Of a stretch of 11,614 nt of DNA, positions 6,472 to 11,614 are shown piece after piece. The translations under genes were made by a program, and so were the position numbers. The notes beneath the pieces were generated by a model. That model saw only the letters and a program-made list of their open reading frames with translations, searched no databases and was not told the origin of the DNA. The first letter of the stretch is position 1, and each line of letters starts with the position of its first letter. The stretch covers positions 1-11,614 of the forward strand of contig CAZCBH010000128.1 in assembly GCA_964496875.1 (NCBI GenBank). Reading direction: 5' to 3'. The stretch is from RI-106 sp964496875. GTDB taxonomy: Bacteria > Cyanobacteriota > Vampirovibrionia > Obscuribacterales > Obscuribacteraceae.

Positions 6472-7950
6472 CTAGATATTGGCGCAGGCGAAGGCGCCTT
6501 TCAAGGCGCGCTTCCAGCCGTCGTATTCGGCTTCTCTATTTCTGGCCGGGGCGAATTCGCGATTACATCTCCAGTCTTCGGCCAGTTTCTTGGCACAGTC
6601 AATAGCACCGCATTTGATGCCTGCCATGGCGGCCACTCCCCAGGCAGTCGATTCTACTTGCTCTGCTCGTTGAACCGGTATGTCGAGGATGTCGCTCTGG
6701 AACTGAAGCATGAAATTGTTTTTGGTGGCACCGCCGTCGACTCGCAACCGGGTGACATCGATGCCGTCTTCTTGCATGGTGTCGATGACGTCTTTGACTT
6801 GATAGGTCATGGACTCGAGCGCCGCTCTGACAAAGTGTTCCCGACCGCTGCCCCGGGTCAACCCAACAATCGTTCCCCTGACATCAGAGTTCCACCAGGG
6901 CGAGCCCAGGCCTACTAAGGCAGGTACAAAATAGACACCGTCATTGGACTTTATCGAAGTGGCCAGATTCTCCGATTCTTCGCTGTTCTCAATCAGACCG
7001 AGACCATCTCTCAACCATTGAATCGCCGCTCCGGCAACAAAGATTGCTCCTTCGAAGGCGTAAACCGGCTGCTTGCCTTCTTGTTGCCAGGCGACCGTGG
7101 TGAGCAATCCGTCGGCAAGTTTGAACTCTTCGCCTATATTTGAGAGCAGAAAACTGCCGGTGCCGTAGGTGCATTTTGCCATACCCGGCTCGAAACAACC
7201 CTGTCCGAAAAGTGCCGCTTGTTGATCGCCGAGATCCGCCAGTATAGGCGCTTCAAAGCCAAGCAGCTCTTTTGAAGTCGTTCCGAAATTATAGTCGGAA
7301 GGCACTACAGTAGGCATCATAGATTCTGGGACATCGAGCACTTTCATGAGCTCTTTATCCCAGATCATTTCTCTTGCGTTAAACAAAAGAGTGCGGCTGG
7401 CATTGCTCGCTTCGGTGTAGTGATTCTTCTCTTTTGTTAAATTAGCGATAAGCCAACTGTCGATGGTGCCGAAGGCCAGCTCTCCTTTTTCGGCTTTCGC
7501 TCTGGCTCCTTCCACATTGTCGAGAATCCATTTTATCTTCGGTCCGGAAAAATAGGCATCCGGTACCAGACCGGTTCTCTCCCTAAATCGGCTATCGTCT
7601 TTTATGCTCTCGGCAATATTTTGAGTGCGGCGACATTGCCAGACTATGGCTCTATAAACCGGTTTCAGAGTCTTTTTATCCCATACTACAGTGGTCTCTC
7701 TCTGGTTGGTTATGCCGACACAGGCGATTTCTTTATCGCCGTCCCCGGCTAAGGCTTTTTCTACCGCCTCTTTTATGCAGGCTATCTGAGTGGTGAGAAT
7801 CTCTTCGGCATCATGCTCTACCCAGCCCGGCTGAGGATAATGCTGGGTGAATTCCCGCTGGCCTACTGCGACGATGTCTCCATTTGTGTCGAAGACAATC
7901 GCACGGCAACTGGTGGTTCCCTGGTCGATACTCAAAAGGTATTTCTTCAT
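6472..7950 (-). CDS. glpK: Glycerol kinase
   Basis: Glycerol kinase phosphorylates glycerol to sn-glycerol 3-phosphate with ATP, feeding lipid synthesis and glycolysis. The 492-residue product matches the family length and has both FGGY-kinase domains. Visible sites are D9-QGTTS, R84/E85 in TNQRETT, W104, Y133 in DAYFSG, catalytic D242 in GDQQAALFGQ, TYGTGSF (261-267), and the ATP-domain DGGATKNNFMLQFQSD (405-420). The ATG at 7950 is preferred to the TTG at 7959 because other family members start just before the YLLSIDQGTT strand; AAGAG lies about 9 bases upstream. No glpF, glpD or glpR is adjacent, so it is an isolated gene here. In the loop that binds the inhibitor fructose 1,6-bisphosphate in E. 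coli, the key Arg (R236) appears replaced by Glu (E233), so this feedback is probably absent. Confidence 0.96.
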   Translation of the reverse strand: MKKYLLSIDQGTTSCRAIVFDTNGDIVAVGQREFTQHYPQPGWVEHDAEEILTTQIACIKEAVEKALAGDGDKEIACVGITNQRETTVVWDKKTLKPVYRAIVWQCRRTQNIAESIKDDSRFRERTGLVPDAYFSGPKIKWILDNVEGARAKAEKGELAFGTIDSWLIANLTKEKNHYTEASNASRTLLFNAREMIWDKELMKVLDVPESMMPTVVPSDYNFGTTSKELLGFEAPILADLGDQQAALFGQGCFEPGMAKCTYGTGSFLLSNIGEEFKLADGLLTTVAWQQEGKQPVYAFEGAIFVAGAAIQWLRDGLGLIENSEESENLATSIKSNDGVYFVPALVGLGSPWWNSDVRGTIVGLTRGSGREHFVRAALESMTYQVKDVIDTMQEDGIDVTRLRVDGGATKNNFMLQFQSDILDIPVQRAEQVESTAWGVAAMAGIKCGAIDCAKKLAEDWRCNREFAPARNREAEYDGWKRALKGAFACANI

Positions 7951-8022
7951 TCTCGCCAACTCTTGTTATGATCAAAGTAGAACTACATCGGAGACATTTT
8001 ACCGTCTAGCGGAGATAGATTC

Positions 8023-8250
8023 ATGACTCCTATTGTCGACGATTCGCCAATCAGTTTTACCTGTTGTGTTTGCGGCAGTCCGGTAAACCCGCTCGCTAAG
8101 GGTCTGCCCGATCTGCTCGGAGAGTTCTCCACCAAGTGCAGAAAGTGCGGAAAGGCAGTCTGCCGGGAGCATTTCGACAAGAAAACCGGCGCCTGTACTA
8201 AATGTGCCGCCAAAGGCTCGGACTGGTGCGGAACCCCGGATGTGCTCTGA
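8023..8250 (+). CDS. Small FYVE-like double zinc finger protein
   Basis: A 75-residue protein starts at ATG with GGAG 8 bases upstream. It holds four Cys/His pairs: C14/C17, C39/C42, C47/H50 and C58/C61. The order and spacing (CxxC, then CRKCGKAVCREH, then CxxC) match a cross-brace that binds two zinc ions, as in FYVE and RING-like domains; the CRxCGxxxC core is the most FYVE-like part. It lacks the basic R-[RK]-H-H-C-R patch that eukaryotic FYVE domains use to bind phosphatidylinositol 3-phosphate. There is no signal peptide or second domain. It is divergent from glpK across a 72-base spacer and convergent with pcp, the stops 8 bases apart. Function is unknown; nucleic-acid or protein binding is likely. 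Confidence 0.75.
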   Translation: MTPIVDDSPISFTCCVCGSPVNPLAKGLPDLLGEFSTKCRKCGKAVCREHFDKKTGACTKCAAKGSDWCGTPDVL

Positions 8251-8258
8251 TAAGTCCT

Positions 8259-8924
8259 TCAGGCAAGCATCTCCATCTCTTGCAGGCTCTCTTTTGCCAG
8301 CTCTTCTATAAGAGTTAGCACTGTGGCGCGCATAATAGAGAGTTTCTCTTCGTCTGAGCAGCCGCCAGCCTTCAGAGAGCCTGGCAGATGGACGAATAGA
8401 GTCTTCGAAAGATGAGGATTCTCCTTCTGGTAGATAAGGCTGCGGAAGTAGATCTCGTTGCAGACATAGGTGCCGGCATGGTTCGAGACCGATATCGGGC
8501 AGCCTTTTTGAGTTATTCTCTCCTTCAGGCTCTTCAAATCTATCAAGCTGAAAAGAGCGTTCTCGGCTTCTTCGACAATCTTTTCGACCGGGGGCTGATG
8601 CCCTTTGTTGTCGGCGAAGCGGTAGTCTCTTAGATTAAGTGCCACCCGCTCCATCTCGATATCGCCCCGGGGCTCGGCTAGCCCGAGCATAACCAGCACT
8701 ATCGTTCGGTCTGTCCGGGCTTTCAGCTCGGCTTCGAGGCTTTCCCAAGATTCTGTACAACAAGTAGAGAGGGTAAAAGCTGAAAGTGCCGCCTGGAACT
8801 CTTTGTCAGCATCAACTAGGTTAACTGTTGTGGGCATCGAGGCGGCGACGACTTCGCTTGGATTGACCGAAAATTCCCCGAAAGGGTCGAATCCGGTGAC
8901 AATAATCTCTAAATTGGTAGGCAT
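8259..8924 (-). CDS. pcp: Pyroglutamyl-peptidase I (peptidase C15) homologue
   Basis: This cytoplasmic cysteine peptidase family removes N-terminal pyroglutamate from peptides. The 221-residue product opens with IIVTGFDPFGEFSVNPS, the typical first strand. The catalytic triad is present: E92 in MERVALN, C155 in SNHAGTYVCNE and H179 in LFVHLP. LGLAEPRGDIEMERVALN deviates at the usual GR before the Glu, and a few loops are longer than in the Bacillus enzyme, so substrate preference could differ. The ATG at 8924 was chosen because family proteins start just before the first strand; a TTG at 8945 would add seven residues. Neither has a clear ribosome site. It is convergent with the zinc finger gene and divergent from the tRNA. 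Confidence 0.85.
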   Translation of the reverse strand: MPTNLEIIVTGFDPFGEFSVNPSEVVAASMPTTVNLVDADKEFQAALSAFTLSTCCTESWESLEAELKARTDRTIVLVMLGLAEPRGDIEMERVALNLRDYRFADNKGHQPPVEKIVEEAENALFSLIDLKSLKERITQKGCPISVSNHAGTYVCNEIYFRSLIYQKENPHLSKTLFVHLPGSLKAGGCSDEEKLSIMRATVLTLIEELAKESLQEMEMLA

Positions 8925-9049
8925 TGTGGAGGCTGATGAATTCAAGAGGTTACTTTTCGTTGACGTTCGCAGGCAGGCTTCTATTCTGCACCTACTGAGC
9001 GCTTGGATAAATTACAGCTTCTTAAACCCGGCTGAGATCGTCGAGAAGA

Positions 9050-9078
9050 ATGACCTTAAGAGGTGCATAGTGTAAAAT
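9050..9078 (+). promoter_or_regulatory. Putative promoter of tRNA-Leu / prmA
   Basis: The -10 is TAAAAT (9073-9078) and the -35 is ATGACC (9050-9055, four of six consensus bases), with a 17-base spacer. Transcription would begin about 9085, a few bases before the tRNA 5' end, as usual for tRNA genes. Confidence 0.5.
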
Positions 9079-9091
9079 GACATCGCCCTGT

Positions 9092-9177
9092 GCCGAAGTG
9101 GCGAAACTGGCAGACGCACCTGACTCAAAATCAGGCGAGGGTTAAACCTCGTGTCGGTTCAAATCCGACCTTCGGCA
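9092..9177 (+). tRNA. tRNA-Leu (anticodon CAA)
   Basis: The full cloverleaf can be drawn. The acceptor stem is GCCGAAG (9092-9098) with CTTCGGC (9170-9176), and the discriminator is A9177. The D stem is GCG/CGC, the anticodon stem CCTGA/TCAGG with loop CTCAAAA giving anticodon CAA. A long class II variable arm (GAGG…CCTC) and a T stem GTCGG/CCGAC with TTCAAAT loop complete it. The long variable arm and A73 fit leucine. It reads UUG codons. The CCA end is not encoded and must be added by enzyme. Confidence 0.96.
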
Positions 9178-9199
9178 AATCTTTCCTTTAACCTCATAT

Positions 9200-9215
9200 C
9201 CTGGCTCTGGCCAGG
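9200..9215 (+). other. Hairpin between tRNA-Leu and prmA
   Basis: CCTGGC (9200-9205) and GCCAGG (9210-9215) form a perfect 6-bp stem with a TCTG loop, 25 bases before the prmA start. No T-run follows, so it is not a standard terminator. It may mark the 5' end of the prmA message after tRNA processing or affect translation; this is speculative. Confidence 0.35.
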
Positions 9216-9240
9216 GGCTGCGGTGCAAAGTTCGCGAACG

Positions 9241-10134
9241 ATGTCAGAAACCACCACCCAAACCCAGGACTGGGCCCAGGTCGAGTTCGAAGCCAGTGCC
9301 GACCAGGAAGACATTGCCTGTTGGCTTCTGATGCAGTGTGGCGCGAACGGTTGCGAGGTCAAGCCCGCCGAAAACAAGAAGCTTCTGATTAGCGGCTGCT
9401 ACGAAAAGCGCGGACTGACTGAAAAGACCATGCGTATGGTGGTCTCTCACCTCGAAGAGTATGGACTCTCCAACTGTCTTAAAACCCTGCGGGTTTCCAA
9501 AGTACCGAACGAAGACTGGCTCGCCAAGTGGAAAGAAGGCTTCGAGCCTTTTCGCGTCGGCACCCAGTTCATGGTCTGCCCCTCCTGGAGAGCAGATAGC
9601 CTCTCAAAAGAGACTCTGGAGAGGCGCAGTGTCATCTATATAGAGCCAGGCATGGCTTTTGGCACCGGGCTCCATACCACCACCCAGTTCTGTTTGAGAG
9701 CGCTGGAGTCGTTTCCGCCGGAAGGCAAAATCATCGATGTGGGCACCGGAAGCGGTATCCTTGCCATCGCCTGTGTGCTCAAAAACCCCAAGGCTACTGT
9801 AATCGCTGTCGATACTGACCCCCAGGCGGTGGAGATGGCTCAGATCGACATCGAACTCAATGATCTCGAAGGCAAGGTCGATTTGCGTCTGGGCTCGCTC
9901 GATTCGGTTTTAGAAGAGCAGTTCGACATGATACTCTCCAACCTGACCTGTGAGGATATCGTCGCGTTACTACCCGACTATGTGAAAATGCTGAAGAAAG
10001 GCGGTCGCATCATCGGTGCCGGTGTGCTGCGCGAGAAGTTTCCGCTCTTGAAAGAGGCGGTGGAGCGTTATCCTCTGGTGATTGAATACACCGAAGAGCT
10101 GGGCAGTTGGATAGGCGTGGTTCTCCAGGCCTGA
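9241..10134 (+). CDS. prmA: Ribosomal protein L11 methyltransferase
   Basis: PrmA transfers methyl groups from S-adenosylmethionine to amino groups of ribosomal protein L11. The 297-residue length is typical. The N-terminal substrate-recognition domain (about 10-115) begins WAQVEFEAS and includes EDWLAKWKEGFEPFRVG. The Rossmann methyltransferase domain has IEPGMAFGTGLHTTTQ (134-149; family usually D-P-G-x-A-F-G-T-G), SAM motif I DVGTGSGILAIA (166-177), acidic D191 at the end of the second strand, and SNLTCEDI (233-240) in place of the more common N-I-x-A-x-x-I. The ATG at 9241 was chosen: an in-frame start at 9151 would lie inside the tRNA. No clear Shine-Dalgarno is visible. It lies 63 bases after tRNA-Leu and may share its transcript, with ssrA following. 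Confidence 0.93.
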   Translation: MSETTTQTQDWAQVEFEASADQEDIACWLLMQCGANGCEVKPAENKKLLISGCYEKRGLTEKTMRMVVSHLEEYGLSNCLKTLRVSKVPNEDWLAKWKEGFEPFRVGTQFMVCPSWRADSLSKETLERRSVIYIEPGMAFGTGLHTTTQFCLRALESFPPEGKIIDVGTGSGILAIACVLKNPKATVIAVDTDPQAVEMAQIDIELNDLEGKVDLRLGSLDSVLEEQFDMILSNLTCEDIVALLPDYVKMLKKGGRIIGAGVLREKFPLLKEAVERYPLVIEYTEELGSWIGVVLQA

Positions 10135-10145
10135 CGGCATCGCTA

Positions 10146-10174
10146 TTGGCGTCTTGATCTATATTGGTTATAAT
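10146..10174 (+). promoter_or_regulatory. Candidate upstream promoter for ssrA
   Basis: A perfect -10 TATAAT (10169-10174) with a weak -35 TTGGCG (10146-10151) and 17-base spacing lies just after the prmA stop. Transcription would start about 100 bases before the mature tmRNA, which fits a processed precursor. Confidence 0.5.
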
Positions 10175-10198
10175 GACGATTGAGCGCATAAAATCGTC
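10175..10198. promoter_or_regulatory. Inverted repeat downstream of the upstream ssrA promoter
   Basis: GACGATT (10175-10181) and AATCGTC (10192-10198) are perfect inverted arms around a 10-base spacer. They begin one base after the TATAAT box. They could be a weak hairpin ending prmA (no T-run follows) or an operator at the start site. Confidence 0.3.
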
Positions 10199-10206
10199 TC
10201 CCGGCT

Positions 10207-10236
10207 TTGACAGAGCCCGGTTCGCACCCTGAAAAT
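10207..10236 (+). promoter_or_regulatory. Candidate proximal promoter for ssrA
   Basis: A consensus -35 TTGACA (10207-10212) is followed after 18 bases by GAAAAT (10231-10236, four of six -10 bases). Transcription would start about 40 bases before the mature 5' end at 10283. The -35 is strong and the -10 weak. Confidence 0.45.
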
Positions 10237-10282
10237 TGAATATCGCAAGAGCAGAGACTACAACCGGAACCCATTCATACAT

Positions 10283-10691
10283 GGGGGCGTTTAGATTCGA
10301 CAGGGTTGTTTGGTCACAGGCTGCAGGTCGAGGGTGCTGTTCCCTCGTAAATCAACAAGCAAACAAATATAGATGCCGATAATAACGTCATCGCTTTCCC
10401 GGGCGCTAAGCCCGCGCTCCGCGCTGCTTAACTAGATTAAGTAGGGAAACTCGCTCGGAGCTTTGCTACCCGCTCCGACTCGGGTCAACCATGGTGGCTG
10501 CCATCGTGCCAAGTTAGCGGTTGATAGCACGGTCTAAGATATAATCGCGAACCCGGTTGGTCGTTCTGGCCGACTTCAGCGGTTTCCTTTGGTATTACCA
10601 GAGGGATGACTGAGGTAATGCAGAACTAAGCTTGTAGATGCATGTTTCCTTTCTTCTTTGGACGCGAGTGCGATTCTCGCCGCCTCCACCA
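10283..10691 (+). ncRNA. ssrA: Transfer-messenger RNA (one-piece)
   Basis: tmRNA frees ribosomes stalled on broken messages and adds a degradation tag. The tRNA-like ends pair: GGGGGCG (10283-10289) with CGCCTCC (10681-10687, one G-U), then A and an encoded CCA (10689-10691). The conserved TTCGACA follows the 5' stem. The T arm is GCGAG/CTCGC (10664-10680) with loop TGCGATT, which departs from the usual TTC start. Pseudoknot 1 has CGAGGG (10329-10334) pairing with CCCTCG (10342-10347). The stretch from there through the tag start resembles cyanobacterial tmRNA as I recall it. It is a single piece of 409 bases, not the permuted two-piece form of some cyanobacteria. Six T bases follow the CCA directly and may help end transcription. 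Confidence 0.97.
10375..10431 (+). other. tmRNA tag reading frame
   Basis: Starting at GCC (10375) the frame reads ADNNVIAFPGAKPALRAA and stops at TAA (10429-10431), with a second in-frame TAA nine bases on. The resume codon follows ATAGAT, similar to the UAGUC that precedes the E. coli resume codon. The NNV-x-x-F start is close to cyanobacterial tags (ANNIV-x-F). The C-terminus is RAA, not the usual LAA or VAA. The alanine supplied by the charged tmRNA would precede this peptide. Confidence 0.8.
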
Positions 10692-10770
10692 TTTTTTCAA
10701 AAGTAGAATTCTGCCGGTGAATGATCAAGGGCTTTAGCTCGACTACAATATTCTGTCGTCCCAGTTTTTA

Positions 10771-10835
10771 GTGGCACAGTATTAGGAGTCATAGACAAGG
10801 AAGGGCACCAACGTCGAAACTGAACGGTGTGCCAC
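10771..10835. repeat. Inverted repeat in the ssrA downstream spacer
   Basis: GTGGCACA (10771-10778) and TGTGCCAC (10828-10835) are perfect 8-base inverted arms 49 bases apart, between ssrA and the end of the minus-strand gene. The left arm follows a T-run (TTTTT). This may be a minus-strand terminator or a remnant of a mobile insertion. The rest of the 10692-10843 spacer shows no gene. Confidence 0.35.
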
Positions 10836-10843
10836 CATCTTTC

Positions 10844-11614
10844 TTAGTTTAAGATTTCAAGCAATTGTTCAATCAAATAATTCACGTCTCGTTGCCGCAG
10901 AATCCTTGACTCTTTTGTTGCTTCTTCATTGCTCTCGCCTAGCTCGAACTTGGCGACGGCCACGGGACCATCCTTTTGATAGCCTTCTATTTTCTCATCG
11001 CTGGCGAATCGTTTCCGCAATATATCCAACGCCGAGCGAACTGTTTCCGCGTGCTTGCCATTCAACTCTTTTCGAAACTGCTCCTTAGCGGCAGATACTC
11101 TGCCGGGTGCGTGTTCAAGGCAATAGATCAAATCATGCGCGTCCTTTCGTTCATTGCGCTGATCGAAAGCGAACGCTTTCAGGCAAGTAAACGACACCAA
11201 ATTCGCGAATCTTACTTTTTCAGTCGCGATACCATGTCCACCCAGAAGTTCGGCTTGGATTTCCTTGATTTCATGGAGGTCGAAGACCATGGATGCGTGT
11301 GGAACATTTAACGCCGAGATTGTCTTTTCCGTTGGTAATGCCTTGACTTTCCCGCCACCTAGTTTTTCGGATTCAGCTATTAGCTCAAGAACAACTGTGA
11401 CATCTGCTTCTGTTTTGGTTTTCCATCGCCAAGAAAGCTTTTTTCCACTATCATTTTCAGCGCGTTCGAATTCCATCTTTCTAAGGTTCTCTTCGAGCGT
11501 GTGGTAGGCTTCCGTGTTAACTAGAATCTGCAAGTCAATCACAATGTCAATATCCTGAGTGCCAGCATGTGGTGGCACGCCTTCTTCGCTGGCGTCAACT
11601 AAATATCTTGGTGT
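10844..11614 (-). CDS. Nucleotidyltransferase-like protein, AbiEii/DUF1814-like (5' end outside window)
   Basis: The frame stays open to the window edge, so the true start lies beyond 11614; 256 codons plus a TAA stop are visible. Near the N-terminus GTQDIDIVIDL (DID at 11546-11554) looks like the metal-binding Asp pair of minimal nucleotidyltransferases, usually G…R-T-x-D-I-D. Downstream, a helical region FANLVSFTCLKAFAFDQRNERKDAHDLIYCLEH matches the K-x-x-A…R…KD-x-x-D-L pattern of AbiEii/AbiGii-like toxins and related uncharacterised nucleotidyltransferases. The segment that would hold the usual glycine-serine motif is off the window or poorly conserved (VDASEEG). A GTG at 11578 could be read as a start but cuts into the domain. 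It lies just past the ssrA 3' end. Role (toxin, antitoxin or housekeeping enzyme) cannot be settled without its neighbour. Confidence 0.6.
   Translation of the reverse strand, partial: TPRYLVDASEEGVPPHAGTQDIDIVIDLQILVNTEAYHTLEENLRKMEFERAENDSGKKLSWRWKTKTEADVTVVLELIAESEKLGGGKVKALPTEKTISALNVPHASMVFDLHEIKEIQAELLGGHGIATEKVRFANLVSFTCLKAFAFDQRNERKDAHDLIYCLEHAPGRVSAAKEQFRKELNGKHAETVRSALDILRKRFASDEKIEGYQKDGPVAVAKFELGESNEEATKESRILRQRDVNYLIEQLLEILN

Noticed and set aside
9200..9215. Rho-independent terminator after tRNA-Leu.
   Set aside because: The hairpin is followed by GGCTGCGG, not a T-run.
9151..9240. Extended N-terminus of PrmA starting inside tRNA-Leu.
   Set aside because: The first 27 bases overlap the tRNA and the added residues have no counterpart in PrmA; ATG at 9241 matches the family length.
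10359..10382. Alternative tmRNA tag frame starting at GCA (ANKYRCR, then stop).
   Set aside because: It is only seven residues with no hydrophobic Ala-Ala end, while the GCC frame gives a cyanobacteria-like tag followed by tandem stops and lies at the equivalent distance from pseudoknot 1.

Overview
The window reads as an ordinary bacterial chromosome segment. The best guess is a non-photosynthetic relative of Cyanobacteria (Vampirovibrionia/Melainabacteria, perhaps Obscuribacterales), but this is inference from gene content. The clues are a tmRNA whose first pseudoknot and tag start (…DNNV-I-x-F…) resemble cyanobacterial ssrA as I remember it, an exported caspase-like protease fused to Sel1 repeats, and a ribonucleotide reductase of the Chlamydia-like sequence type. 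Several genes appear to use GTG or TTG starts or have weak Shine-Dalgarno sequences. The sequence is a draft scaffold: positions 2502-2601 are exactly 100 Ns, flanked by an identical 55-base repeat.

Layout. 1-48 is the end of a class I ribonucleotide reductase alpha gene, followed by nrdB (102-1301) and a bidirectional terminator. A minus-strand gene for a small exported protein of unknown function (1372-2040) is divergent from a 740-residue exported caspase/Sel1 protein (2225-4602, broken only by the assembly gap). A minus-strand orphan soluble protein (4604-5125) ends one base from it. An Old Yellow Enzyme family reductase (5325-6440) has a near-consensus promoter with a TetR/NemR-like palindrome inside it. 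Glycerol kinase (6472-7950, minus), a 75-residue FYVE-like double zinc finger protein (8023-8250) and a pyroglutamyl-peptidase I homologue (8259-8924, minus) follow. A same-strand translation cluster comes next: tRNA-Leu(CAA) (9092-9177), prmA (9241-10134) and one-piece tmRNA ssrA (10283-10691). The right end holds a partial minus-strand nucleotidyltransferase-like (AbiEii-like) gene, cut by the window edge, just beyond the tmRNA 3' end, which is a classic integration site.

Functional themes are deoxynucleotide synthesis (nrdAB), glycerol entry into metabolism (glpK), electrophile/alkene reduction (OYE), peptide end trimming (pcp), and ribosome modification and rescue (prmA, ssrA). The parts most worth a second look are the exported caspase-Sel1 protein and its exported divergent neighbour, the FYVE-like mini-protein, the unusual tmRNA tag ending in RAA, the operator-promoter of the OYE gene, and the accessory-type gene next to ssrA. 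I see no CRISPR array, transposase, insertion sequence or clear multi-gene defence system.
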